A stretch of DNA of 64,000 bases from Isochrysis galbana. Lineage: Eukaryota > Haptophyta > Isochrysidales > Isochrysidaceae. The position numbers were made by a program, and so were the translations under genes. Every line of letters begins with the position of its first letter. The first letter of the stretch is position 1. Under the pieces are notes generated by a model. That model ran no database searches. It saw only the letters and a list, made by a program, of their open reading frames with translations, and was not told the DNA's origin. Positions 19,600-29,759 of this stretch are shown piece by piece. The DNA lies in assembly GCA_018136815.1 (NCBI GenBank), contig CM030937.1, positions 3,027,820-3,091,819 of the forward strand, read 5' to 3'.

Positions 19600-20770
19600 A
19601 CACTTATAAACCCGCCATTATGATAACAATCTTTTTACTCAGTACCTAGTACCTAGAATCGGATGCTGCTCGATGACTGACCATTTCAAGCTCCCACGCT
19701 CCCACGGCAGCACCCCTGGCCCCTGGAGCGTTGAGCGTTTGCATTTCCACAGGATGTCTCATCTCTCTCTCACACCAAGCCGCTCCACAGCCACAGCTCC
19801 ACTCAGCTCACCACAGTAGGGTAGTATATATATTATGGGTATCGGGATAACCAGAATACCCGGCTACCCAGGGAGCCATTTGCAACTATCACTATCGAAC
19901 TAGATAGGGGTCGGTCACTATCCCTATCTAACTAGATAGGAGTCGGTGAACTACCCACAATATCCGGTTAGTCCCAAATCCAAGTGGTTACAGGCCTTAG
20001 GTAGGGGTAGGCAGCAGCGCAGCAGCAAGGGGAAGGGGGGCGGGGGAGCGGGCCTACGGGGGAGAAGGAAAGAAGGAGGTGCGCGAGGCGAGGAGCATAG
20101 ACGGCCTTGCCCGCGCGCCCCCTCCTTCAAGTGAGCGCGGGCACACGGTGGCGGTGAGGATAAGCAGCTCGCAGCTGCTCTGTTGTGCATTGTGCACCTG
20201 GAGTTGGTCCCATTGATTGCGTACGACAAGTCACTTGACACAAGTCTGAAGTCTGTAGTCTGTAGCAACTACTTGTTGTTGTTGTTGTTGTCGTTGTCGT
20301 TGTGGAGTGTGGAGAACCACCACATATGGCATATGGAGCGGCCTAGAGCCTAGAGGATCAACAGCGACGGCAAGGAGGATACTGTTCTAATCGTCCGCGC
20401 GTTCGCCGGATGAGGATGAGCCCGCAAGGAGCTCATCCAACCGTACGATCCTCGTCGGCCGCGATCACCCGTGCCAACGCCGTCTCCGCATCCTCCGGCT
20501 CCATCGCTGAGAAGTGAGAAGGGGTGGGTAGGGATGGTCTTCCCGAACGAGGGAGAGATGTTGGAGCGGCGCCGTGAACCCCGTCGCTGGCAGCAGGCCT
20601 TTCTTTCGCAGAACGTTGAAAGTGGTTTTTTCTCGGGTTTCATGCAGCTTAACTCGGTAGTCGAGCAAGTGAACCCCCTGGAGTGAAACCCGAGTGGAAC
20701 CTCCGTAGAGCTCCACTCTAAAGCCCCTCTGTTTCCCCTCGTATCTCTCTCCCCGTGCCCGTGCGAATGG
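19600..20770. other. Repeat-rich spacer upstream of DGAT2
   Basis: Contains two related words (GAACTAGATAGGGGTCGGT at 19896 and TAACTAGATAGGAGTCGGT at 19928) and a GTT/GTC trinucleotide run at 20273-20300. Minus-strand frames between 20350 and 21121 are GC-compositional and overlap the DGAT2 5' region; they are not supported as genes. Confidence 0.5.
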
Positions 20771-20817
20771 AGCTTTGAGCGATGACGGTGACCGCGAGCC
20801 GCCTGGCAGGCACACGG

Positions 20818-20878
20818 AGGGGGGGAGGGGGAGGGGGAGGGGGAGGGGGAGGGGGAGGGGGGGAGGGAAGGGGGGGGG
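20818..20878. repeat. GGGGGA hexanucleotide tandem repeat upstream of DGAT2
   Basis: About eight copies of GAGGGG/GGGGGA in a row, about 90 bp before the chosen DGAT2 start. It may be part of the core promoter or 5' leader and is G-quadruplex-capable on the plus strand. Confidence 0.75.
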
Positions 20879-20968
20879 ATGCGAGCGCTGCTGCACATCC
20901 ATTTTTTTGTATCCGCACAGAATCTCTCCTCCCCCCCCCCACACCCTTCCGCGAGCCCCCTCCACCCC

Positions 20969-21982
20969 ATGGCGCCGAAGCTCCTGTCGCCCACCCGCTC
21001 GTATGTGGAGTCCACGGCGTTCGAGCGGTTCGTCGGTGGGCTCGCGGCCACTCCCTTCATCGTGATCTACTTCGTCGCCCCCCTCTACAGCCTCTCGGCC
21101 CTCACGCTGCTGCTGGTCCAACCTTTCTCACCCACCAGCTATCTAGCACTCCTCCCGATCCTCATCTCGATGCTCACTCCAGCGGCGGTCTCGCGCTTCG
21201 CCTCGCCATACCTTCTGTGCTCGTGGGCGTGCCGCCAGATTCCCAAGTATTTTTCGTATGAGGAATACCACGAGATGACCGACGCGGAACTGATGGACGG
21301 ACATGCAAGTGGTAAGCGGTTTATCCTCGTAGCACACCCTCATGGGGTGTTCTCCTACACGGGCGTTTGTGGAGCGATCGCGACTATGAGCAGTACAAAT
21401 GGCATCGGCCGTAAACTTGCGACCGAAGTACCCACAGCCGCAGCAACTGTCATTCGCACCTTTCCCCTCTTGAAAGATCTCCTTGGAGTTTTCGGAGTCA
21501 TTGATGCAGCAGGCCCTGTGCTTAAGAAGCGTCTCTCGCGCAACCGTGGCTCGTTCGTGCTCTATGTCGGTGGCATCGCTGAGCTGTTCGAGACCTCTGC
21601 TAAGCGTGAATGCTGCTATCTGCTGCAACGCAAGGGCTTCATCAAACTCGCCATGCGCACAGGAGCAGACGTCGTGCCTGCCTACTTCTTTGGCAACACT
21701 GCCGTTCTCTCTGTGCTGAGCACTGGGCCGCTTGCAACTCTGAGCCGGAAGCTTGGGATGTCCGTCACTTTGACCTGGGGCCTATGGGGACTTCCGATCC
21801 CCAAACCAGTCAAGCTCATCTACACGCGTGGGAGGCCACTTGGTCTTCCGCACATTGAAAACCCCACGGATGCCGACGTGGATGAATGGCACAACAAGTA
21901 TGTGGCCCAATTGAAAAAGCTATTTGACGACTACAAACATACCCATCCTCTCTATGCGGACAAGGAACTCCAGTTTAAGTGA
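20969..21982 (+). CDS. Diacylglycerol O-acyltransferase type 2 (DGAT2)
   Basis: 337 residues, intronless. Two hydrophobic helices (about 26-50 and 55-73) form the ER membrane hairpin. The catalytic HPHG motif is at 123-126 (FILVAHPHGVFSYTG). The downstream family blocks are also present: LYVGGIAELFETS, then KGFIKLAMRTGADVVPAYFFG. The sequence ends with YVAQLKKLFDDYKH, the usual C-terminal helix. DGAT2 transfers an acyl group from acyl-CoA to diacylglycerol, the last step of triacylglycerol storage. The Met at 20969 was chosen because it gives a normal DGAT2 N-terminus; an in-frame Met at 20879 would add 30 residues read from the G-rich leader. All expected catalytic residues are present. Confidence 0.94.
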   Translation: MAPKLLSPTRSYVESTAFERFVGGLAATPFIVIYFVAPLYSLSALTLLLVQPFSPTSYLALLPILISMLTPAAVSRFASPYLLCSWACRQIPKYFSYEEYHEMTDAELMDGHASGKRFILVAHPHGVFSYTGVCGAIATMSSTNGIGRKLATEVPTAAATVIRTFPLLKDLLGVFGVIDAAGPVLKKRLSRNRGSFVLYVGGIAELFETSAKRECCYLLQRKGFIKLAMRTGADVVPAYFFGNTAVLSVLSTGPLATLSRKLGMSVTLTWGLWGLPIPKPVKLIYTRGRPLGLPHIENPTDADVDEWHNKYVAQLKKLFDDYKHTHPLYADKELQFK

Positions 21983-22004
21983 TGATATCCTTAGGATGAA
22001 CATG

Positions 22005-22175
22005 AGCTATGCTCAGCAGGGCGTGCACCGAAGCCCTCACTCTGGTCACTTGTACATGACTTGCATACGCAATGACATCACATGCCTGGACTATGCTCAG
22101 CAGGGCGTGCCCCGAAGCCCTCACTCTGGTCACTTGTACATGACTTGCACGAACGCAATGACATCACATGCATGG
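22005..22175. repeat. Two-copy tandem duplication in the DGAT2 3' region
   Basis: Two adjacent units of about 80-85 bp, each containing CTATGCTCAGCAGGGCGTGC, CCGAAGCCCTCACTCTGGTC and ACTTGTACATGACTTGCA, differ by a few substitutions and a small insertion. The position just after the stop codon suggests the duplication is within the 3' UTR. Confidence 0.85.
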
Positions 22176-22322
22176 ACACCACTTGCTCATCTTGATAATT
22201 TCTTTGTGGGTCTCCGATTGCTTTATCGTCTCAATTGATTGATTAACGATGCCGCCTCGCGTACTCCCCTACCCCCGTTTTTATCCATTTTTGGCCCGCT
22301 CTAGCGCTGCTAGCAGTAGCAG

Positions 22323-22827
22323 GTGTTAACTCCTTACCGCCGGCCCGCAGCGCCAATTTTGGCGCTTCGGATTTGATCTTTTTCGGCTTGTGCGGGAGGA
22401 GGAACTGCGTGTAAGAGATAAGTGAGAGGGCACGAGCGAACAGAAGGTGGAACATATTTTCTGGGTGTGTCGCCACCTCCCCCCCCCCCCCCCCCGCGCC
22501 GCGGGACAGCGATGCCCTCACAGTTGCAGTCCGTCGCCTCGCTTCGACTCTATTACCTAAACGGAATATTTTTCGTAATACTGGAAGCGCCAATATTGGA
22601 GCTGCACTTTTTTTGCCCCTTTGCTCATCTATTCGCGTGTAGATGGCCGACTATATGGAAGGTAGGCCCACCCAGCTGTGACGAGGGATGTCCCTGAGAC
22701 TCCCCTGAGAGCTGGGGGGCTGGGGTTGACGCTGTAGGGAGCGGTTGAGACTTTTCGAGGCGGAAGCGCCAATTTTGGCGCTTCGGCAGTAAGGAGTTAA
22801 CGTGTTAACAATGTTAACATGTTAACA
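22323..22827. mobile_element. MITE-like element with GGTGTTAAC...CTCCTTAC inverted ends
   Basis: The left end reads GGTGTTAACTCCTTACCGCC, followed by AGCGCCAATTTTGGCGCTTC. The right end, inverted, carries GTTAACTCCTTACTGCCGAA followed by the same AGCGCCAAAATTGGCGCTT palindrome. The right end has extra GTTAAC units (22798-22827), an expansion of the terminal motif. No coding region exists inside; the open frames are small and compositional. No unambiguous target duplication was found. Confidence 0.65.
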
Positions 22828-22844
22828 CCCTCCACCAAACTTTT

Positions 22845-23060
22845 TACTAAGTTTATACTTAGTTCGCCCATGGGGGGATGGGGGGGCACGCCCCCCCCCC
22901 CTCTCCACTCCTCCGCCCTGCCATGGGCCATGTGGGCACGCCCATGGGGGGGCACTGGAGCGCGGGGACAAAGCTATCGAGGGGAGGGCGAAATTCACCC
23001 GCCCCCCGGTATCACTCGGACACCTGACACCTGGCTGGTCAGGCATGGCGTGATTCCGGG
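22845..23060 (+). repeat. 5' fragment of the 0.75-kb retroelement family
   Basis: ACTAAGTTTATACTTAGTTC is followed by the CCCATGGGGGG block and CCTCTCCACTCCTCC, the 5' start of the family in plus orientation. It diverges after about 100 bp. The same family resumes at 25385 on the other side of the LINE insertion, but in the opposite orientation, so these are at least two fragments. Confidence 0.65.
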
Positions 23061-23216
23061 GCTGAAACGTTATGTCCAATTAGCTATAGTGGGGTTGGCT
23101 AGGATATAACATTATTTATTATTTACACCCACCACTTTCGCCACTAAGCACTACCAGTCTATGTAGCCGTGGAACATGTTTGGCAAAGTTTGGCGGTATG
23201 GCCGGTGGGTGTTCAT

Positions 23217-25384
23217 AGCCTTACAGGGAGAGAGAACTAACTTTATAGTTGGTCGCCATGGAGCGCGCCGCCGCTCCCCACCTCGCTCCTTCGGGTCCCC
23301 CGCCGCGGGGACCCCCCCGGCACCCATGGAGCTGTCGCAGGCGAAGCGACCGCGTCCGCCCGCAGAGGCCGAGCAGGTGAGCGCGACCCCGGTCGCGCCG
23401 CACGGCCCGTGGCCCCGGCCACACTAGCCACTGCAGCCATGCTGGCCCTCCCCATGGTGGGTCACAAGCTGTAGAACACAGAGGACCAGCACCACACAAG
23501 ACGAACAACACAGCCACCAGGCATGCCTTATGGCAGAGGCCTCTCCCACCCTGGGGATGGCCGCGCTGCCCCGGCAGCGCGGCCCGAGACCGGGTGGCCC
23601 TTATGGGCACAAATCCAAAACCAACAGCAGAACGCACAATGGCACTGACCCCCCAACACCACAACACATGACCACACAGAAGGGAATCTGCTTGGGTGCG
23701 TCTAGGGGCGCACATCACACTCCTCTGCCACACGCTCGATCGGACCCACCCATGGCCTCACATACCCCGACCTCCCCTGCCACTCAGGAGCCGCCCTCAG
23801 ATGAGGAGCAAGGCTACACTGAGTCGGACGCAACATACGAGCTACCCGAAAAGTTCATTCACGAGGGACGCACAACACAAAAAAAAGATTTCCTTGACTC
23901 GTGGGACGAGAAAGTCGGCCACGCAACGCGTGTGATAGAGCGTTCAAAAGAGCGCCCGCCCTTAGCCACTGTAGGGCGAAAGACGCACGACGTCAACGCC
24001 TCGCCTCAAGAACCGGGGACCGAGCCACAGAACAAAGAGGTCAGAGTTTTTGAAGACGAAAAATACATCAGCAAGCTAAACAATATCTGGCTACATACCG
24101 AAACCGATTACCTAGGCGAGGTAACCGACACCGGCAACGTAGCAGAAGCTAGAGAGATCCAACACTATCACCCGCCAGCCAGATGGGAGGGCGGATACAA
24201 AGGCCCAAGGCACATGGAGTACCCCCTTGCGGATGAATATGCCATACGAAAAGGAAAGCAGATCGCACTAGACGCGATAACAGTCGCAGATATTACCAAG
24301 GCCACGCTTAAAGCGACCCGGAGCAACGTCCCGCAAGCGGCGAGACTAGCATGGGAGAGGCGACTGAACATCACAAACGAAGAATGGAAACACATAGCCA
24401 AACTATACGCAATGCCATTGTTGAAACACTCAGACAAACACCTCCACTTCAAACATATCATACACAGAAGGATTGGTACTAGGAATAGATTCGTAGACAC
24501 CCAGACAGACATGTGTAGGCTATGTCGTCGACACCGCGAAAACTCGTGCCATCTAGCGTGGTGTCCCGCGACGAAAACCATCTTCGAGACCACAGATGCC
24601 CTCAACAACTACACTCCCCCCCCCGGAAGGTCACGCACACAGAAAATAAAAGATAGATTATTTGCGTATCCTGGTACGGACACTCCATAAAGCCTAAGAG
24701 CGTTATACGTAATAGCGTGGAAATACACGCTAAGAGATTTCTATAGAGTCGAATTTGAGTCACATGAGTACCACTACATACCTATCCTAGAGTCTACATT
24801 AGTGAGATTCACCATATTAGTCAGAAGCCTCACCCCGCCGAAAGCCAAAAGCGCACTGCTCTGTACGTACGCGTAAAGCCGCACAAGGGAGAAAGCCAAA
24901 ACTCAAGAAACCGCTAGAACTCAGCACCCCCGTATTCATTGAAAACGAGAAAGGTAGACTACAGCTGGGCGAAAACACCCGCCTCGTAGCGAAAGCCCTT
25001 GGCCCTTGGCCTCGCTGAAAGGCTCGCATAACACGAAGCGTCGGCCCGCGGGAACTGACCATCTGAGAATGCGATCGATCACTATAGGTCATCCAAGATG
25101 AACGCCGCAACACACGGAATCAAGGAACCCTGGAACAACTCTAAAATAAACAGGTCACTCAGTGGCACAGGAGGGAGCGGAGGACACGCCGCTGAGGACA
25201 GGTGCACACCGCTCCACTCGGACCCCCCACATATCCCGAGCCCCTAAGTAGAGCACGAGGGGAGTTGCCGCAAGGCGGGGAATAAGGGTGAGGAAGGGAA
25301 GGGGGCGTGGCTACGAGTATGTGAGTCAGTGCCACAGGGGAGGCGAGAATATTAAAAGTTTTTTTTAGCCTTACAGGGAGAGAG
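23217..25384 (+). mobile_element. LINE copy (23235-25366) with 18-bp target duplication
   Basis: An exact 18-bp direct repeat AGCCTTACAGGGAGAGAG stands at 23217-23234 and 25367-25384 and defines an insertion of 2132 bp. It contains the LINE-derived ORF at 23530 and a 3' end GGCGAGAATATTAAAAG followed by eight or nine T. Such long, exact direct repeats are made by target-primed reverse transcription. No endonuclease or reverse transcriptase is present between the N-terminal region and the C-terminal zinc knuckle, so this is an internally deleted copy. The tail is T-rich on the coding strand, not poly(A). Confidence 0.88.
23530..24690 (+). pseudogene. LINE-derived ORF: C-terminal region with CCHC knuckle
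   Basis: 386 codons open, then a TAA at 24688, after which the same frame stays open and protein-like to 24876 (YVIAWKYTLRDFYRVEFESH). One in-frame stop therefore interrupts the C-terminus. The C-terminal half resembles the post-RT part of LINE polyproteins: WKHIAKLYAMPLLKHSDKH, then HIIHRRIGTRNRF, then CRLCRRHRENSCHLAWCP, a C-x2-C-x7-H-x4-C zinc knuckle. The N-terminal 130 residues are polar and low-complexity, possibly an ORF1-like region fused by internal deletion. A diverged second copy of the segment ending GTRNRF is at 44280-44465. Confidence 0.75.
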
Positions 25385-25492
25385 TGGGCCAGCAAGGCAG
25401 TTTGCTCATGGCAAGCCATCAGGCATGCCAGGAGCATGAGTGTTTCCTCCCCCATGGCAGGGGAGGAGTGGAGAGAGGGGTGAGAGGGGATT
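25385..25492 (-). repeat. 0.75-kb retroelement family fragment
   Basis: GCAAGCCATCAGGCATGCCA, the GGAGCATG word and CCCCCATGGCAGGGGAGGAG match 14603-14670 of copy 1. It is cut on the left by the LINE insertion and on the right after GAGAGAGGGG. Confidence 0.75.
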
Positions 25493-25499
25493 TTGAATT

Positions 25500-25600
25500 T
25501 TGCAGCGTGGGATGGAAATTGTAAATTGCGTGGTAGATATTACCAAGTCCGGCGAAGGTGTAGGTGTTAGCCCCGAATCGTCAGATTTTTTTTCTGCCAC
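25500..25600 (+). repeat. Retroposon 3' tail (GTAGGTGTTAGCCCC...CAGA + T run)
   Basis: GTGTAGGTGTTAGCCCCGAA then TCGTCAGATTTTTTTT matches the minus-strand tail at 5565-5620 and the plus-strand tail at 56590-56632. It represents a second retroposon family, different from the GGCGAGAATATTAAAAG family. Confidence 0.6.
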
Positions 25601-25886
25601 GCACACAATGTGACGATGGCTGACCCTCCGAAGTATGCAAATGTGTGACGTGATGATGCCTAGCGTGAGCCGCGACCGGGATACTAGTCACTAGTTTTGC
25701 GCTCCATAGCAAAAACATAGTAAGCAGCAAGTGCATGCGGATATTCGCTCTAGACACTGCGGGTGGCGCTCGCCCGTAATAACCGCGAAGAGAAAGCATG
25801 CGGCACGCACAACATCTCCAAGTCTTGATGTGCACGTACTGTATAGACGTATCAAAAGGGAAGGGAAGAAGTAGGGCAGACTAACA

Positions 25887-26633
25887 TCAACTTTGCACGA
25901 CATCTTCCTTCTTCAACCCAAGATTATCCAGTTCCCTATCGAGCTCCCTAGCTCTCAGCTTGGTCCACACGAGCAGGGAGTCGGTGGGTATCGCATCGAC
26001 CGAGGCATTCCTTGCCTCGTCTACACCAACCCGGAGGATAAGTATGGATCCAGATGTCGAAACAACAGCCTCAATAGCATTCTTTGTAGGAGGCTCTGCT
26101 TCCCGACCATTCGCATCGTCCATCCATAAATATTTGAAGCGTAGGCGTTCTGTCTTATCCGTGCCGGATGACGCCACCGAATACTTCCCAACAAGAGAGC
26201 GCTTCGCATTACCAAACGGCCCAATGCGTCGCTCAACCTCAATTACCTTCATGCTGCTGCCCTTCTCGAAGCGGCAGAACAAGTCTTCCAGCACCCCAAG
26301 TGGAGGCCTAACCTCCCCGGAGGTGAATGGCGCGAGTGCAGCTGCGTCGCCAGCAAATACAAGTCGCCAATCACCGATGATAGCACGCTTTGCTTTGGAA
26401 TTCGTCACCGCTGCAGTTGTGGACAGCTCACTCACCAGTGTTCCGATGCGCTCCAGAGAGCGCTCCTCCTTGGAGCACTCATGCAGCAGGTCCGAACCCA
26501 CGGAGAGCATGACCGATGCGGTGCGTCCGGTGATGCCTGCTGGCCGGATCATAAACGAGCCTGTACTCAGGGCGAGAGCGCCAGAGATAGCTGTGATCAC
26601 GAACATCGCACGAGAGCGCGCTCTCTCGAGCAA
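25887..26633 (-). CDS. Plastid lipid-associated protein (fibrillin family)
   Basis: 248 residues, single exon. The N-terminus has a signal-like hydrophobic segment (AMFVITAISGALALSTG) followed by SFMIRPAG; the TG-SF junction resembles the ASAF-type cleavage site of bipartite plastid leaders. The mature part has the PAP/fibrillin motifs: AIIGDWRLVFAGDAAALAPF ('W.L.Y.......PF'), a middle beta-barrel region with KVIEVERRIGPFGN, and the C-terminal signature LVWTKL. Fibrillins are lipocalin-like proteins of plastoglobules and thylakoids that bind lipids and help in stress protection. The frame is intact; the Met chosen gives a normal leader length. Confidence 0.85.
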   Translation of the reverse strand: MLERARSRAMFVITAISGALALSTGSFMIRPAGITGRTASVMLSVGSDLLHECSKEERSLERIGTLVSELSTTAAVTNSKAKRAIIGDWRLVFAGDAAALAPFTSGEVRPPLGVLEDLFCRFEKGSSMKVIEVERRIGPFGNAKRSLVGKYSVASSGTDKTERLRFKYLWMDDANGREAEPPTKNAIEAVVSTSGSILILRVGVDEARNASVDAIPTDSLLVWTKLRARELDRELDNLGLKKEDVVQS

Positions 26634-26835
26634 GCCGGAGAGCGCCCCAGCTGACGCCAGAAGTGAGCAACAAAGAAATCACCCAGAACCTACTCCTACG
26701 GATGCGTTGTGGTCTACTATACTCTAGAGTAGTACTACTACTATTGTAGAGTAGATTGTAGCCGCCCTGATCGATTACGGAGTACGGGTACGGAGGTTGG
26801 TTTTTGGCCAAAAGAAAAATGAAAGTTCTAGAAGG

Positions 26836-26965
26836 GAAAAACTTTATGATATTCTTACCGCACACGCGGCCATGGACCCACTACTTTCACGCAGCAAACG
26901 TTCTACACCCCCACTCCCCTGTCCCTTTCCCCTCGCCATGAGGCGACTCCTAGGTCTGAGCGAAA
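26836..26965 (-). repeat. 3' end of a 0.75-kb family copy
   Basis: In plus orientation this reads ATTCTTACCGCACACGCGGC, CATGGACCCACTACTTTC, then CTACACCCCCACTCCC and CATGAGGCGACTCC. It matches 44868-44975 of copy 2. The rest of the element is missing. Confidence 0.75.
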
Positions 26966-26999
26966 ATACGTGTACTTGTACTTGTACTACTAATTTTTC

Positions 27000-28140
27000 T
27001 ACATATTTCATACTACTTTGGGTGGGCTTTCGGGGTTCACACAATTTTACATTTACCAGCCCGGTCACTCACTATCACTATGGGGGTGCGGAGGGCGGAG
27101 GGCACCAACTACAATGGGTAAATGAAGAGCTAATAAATAATAAATAAGCTCCCTATATGTGGGTTTTATGGTTCTGGGTTCTGGGTTCCAGTAGCAGTAG
27201 CCTTTAAGCCTATAGCCAATAGGCAGTGGGATGGATCAGCAAAAAAAGTGGGTGTTCTGTGTTCTCGTCCGACGAAATTTTCGAAAAATATCAGCAAATC
27301 CAAATGCTAGTTCTATTTATTCAATCCATGCGTCATTTCCATTTCCATTTCTTTGTCGCGTCGTCCACCTCAGCCCGCGTTCGTGGCGTGCGGGCTGCGG
27401 GCTGTGGCTGTGGGTGTGGGTGTGGGCGTGTGGGCGAGAGAGGTGATGGTGATGGGTCAGCTTGGTGTACGGGCGCGGGCTCGCGCTACCCTAGCGTTCT
27501 TACTAGCGTTGCCAGTGGCTGTGCCCCCACCCTTTCCAAAGCCTTTTGTTCCCAGAGTCCAGAGTGGCGGGCCGCAAGCGCACCGCCATACCGCCATCGC
27601 TCGCGCAGGAGCAGGAGCGAAAAACCGGCGGTAGTGGTAGTGGCGTAGTGGCGTAGTGGTAGTGGCACTAGTAGTAGTAGTGGAACCCGCCAGAATTGTT
27701 AGTTGTTAGCACGCGCCCACTGGGCGAAGTTACACAAACATGGTTTCATTCACCGAGGTTTCACCCCGACGTCTGAAGTCAAACAGTCAAACGTGGAACG
27801 TGGAGTGAAACCTCGGAGAAATCGGAGTGAAACCCCTGCGGCAAAACCAACCCCCCCCGAAAGTAAAAAAGTGTAACAGTGTAACTTGCGGCTTACGGGA
27901 ACAAAAAAAAAGCTTCCCCCTCCGCTTCCTGCCCCCCCTCCCCCCCCCTTCCCCTCTCTCCCACGAGGCCGCGCTTTTGACCGCAGGCAAACTATCTCCT
28001 CGTCCCCGTGCCCGTGCCTTCCAGTGCGCGCTGCCCCCCCCACCCCCGCTGCCCCTTGCCCGACACCTCAATCTGCGTGGCCGGCCGCGAGAGCTAAAGT
28101 GGAGCGTAGACCCACCGATGAGCCTACTCGCCTGCACAGC
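27000..28140. other. Spacer without recognised gene, upstream of eL43
   Basis: The stretch contains a GGCTGTGGGTGTGGGTGTGG tract near 27400, GTAGTGG repeats near 27640, and homopolymer-rich sequence at 27900-28060. Open frames on both strands overlap one another and are compositional. The eL43 promoter should lie in the last few hundred bases but no element is identifiable. Confidence 0.5.
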
Positions 28141-28154
28141 TTGTACCTCTTGCC

Positions 28155-28644
28155 ATGGTGAACAAGAGGACTAAGAAGGCTGGTATCACCGGCAAGTACG
28201 GCGTGCGCTATGGTGCATCGCTCCGTAAGACCGTCAAGAAGATGGAGGTCTCGCAGCACGCGACGTACACCTGTGTCTTCTGCGGTAAGGATGCCATCAA
28301 GCGTCAGGCTACCGGCATCTGGCACTGCAAGGGCTGCAAGAAGACTGTTGCAGGCGGCGCATACACACTGAACACCGCGCAGGTGTGTGCGCATTGCTTA
28401 CGAGTCTGGATGGGACACTTGCAAATTTGGATTGCCAGAAGCTATCACGGGCATGCTGCAGCACTGCATCGATTGGCACAGGCGATGCATCTAAGCGTAT
28501 ACCCCGACGCTGTGCCCCTCGACGCGGGCGTGGCTGGGCGTCTAATGCCAGCTGTGAGTTCTCACGACAGTTGTGTTCCCATTGCCGCAGGCGGCGCAAG
28601 TGCGCTCGACCATCCGACGACTGCGGGAGGGCACGGAGGTTTAG
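28155..28644 (+). CDS. RPL37A: 60S ribosomal protein eL43 (L37Ae)
   Basis: Two exons, 28155-28382 and 28591-28644, across a 208-nt GT-AG intron in phase 0; 93 residues, the family length. Exon 1 encodes the highly conserved [20 protein letters not shown], and a zinc ribbon [20 protein letters not shown] (C-x2-C...C-x2-C), ending in [13 protein letters not shown]. Exon 2 encodes [17 protein letters not shown], matching the usual C-terminal helix. The protein is a structural part of the large ribosomal subunit. The open frame read through the intron to 28799 is an artefact of missing in-frame stops. The gene is complete. Confidence 0.95.
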
Positions 28645-29759
28645 GTTGTTCCTTTTGTTGGAATGATTCGTTGAGTTTCCTCTTCGGCCATGACATGACG
28701 CTCCTGTGCTGCCGCCGTCGGCTGTCGATGTCTTATGCCCTTCATGACTGGAGCGGAGCTCGCATGCATCTGGGGTGTGCTAGGAGCTCTGTCGTTTGAT
28801 GTTAAGGCATATACAGATTTTCGTACCATTTCTCCTCTTAGGGTGCATCGAGCGGGTGCATCGATGACAATTTACCTTGCTCGAAGGGAGGGCCTAACGT
28901 TCTGAACAGCGTGGAATCATTTGTTCGTCCCCTTCATTGGTCTTAGATCTCTCGCCTGAACACACCCACAAGTGCTGCATGCACATGTATGGCAGCACAT
29001 ATCAGTGCTCCCCGTACTTTCCTCACTTCCCCTCTTGAGTTCAACAATAGTGAAATCCCGTGTGGACATTTATTCCTTCTCTCGACTCACGTTGAACATG
29101 CCAGCAGAACTCCCTAACCGCCGTGGATGCCGATGCGCCGTGCTCCCACTCCCACGCCACATTTCACATTACATGTCACCCCGTTCCCCTTTGCTCACGT
29201 GTGCTCATGCGTTTTGATCCGCGTGAGGTTGCAGACTTGCCTCCCTGTAGCCCGGTCGCTCACACTCACTCTTCTTAACCACTATTTCTATTTCCCACCT
29301 CCCCTGGGTGTCCAAGGATTCCGCAGGGTGAGGGCGGTCAAACAGCAGGGGCTTTTTAACTATACTAGTAAGGGTTTGGCTGCATTTTTTGACCGTGGCG
29401 CGATGCCCAATAAAAAGGCTCCGGGGGGGGCTATTGACGCATCGAAAATCTTCGCCAAGAAATGGTGCGATTCGCCCCCCCTCTCCCCCCCTCTGTCCTC
29501 TGTCACGCGAGCTCACTCAGCACGCTCTACCCGTAAACCGTAAAGAATTTGCGGTCACGCCCGCGGGGGGATCGGTTCCTTTAGATCTAAGCTACATTCG
29601 GTATTTGATTCCCGCCCGATGCAGGGCCGTGTCGGGCTGCCGACAGTCCGACCACCCCCTGACCCTCTAGCATCATTGCCCGCGCAACCCACCCAGCACC
29701 AAGCTCCTCACAGCTCACATCCTCACGGCGCGCGCACGCGGCTACCCAAGCTACTAGAG
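28645..29759. other. Spacer with one inverted-repeat end
   Basis: No supported gene. At 29331 a left end of the AGGGCGGTCAAACA family is found (AGGGCGGTCAAACAGCAGG, then CTTTTTAACT), without a TA in front and without a recognisable partner. Confidence 0.45.

Noticed and set aside
28383..28799. Longer read-through version of eL43 (214 residues)
   Set aside because: The sequence after NTAQ has no resemblance to the ribosomal protein, whereas splicing at 28383/28590 restores the conserved C-terminus exactly.
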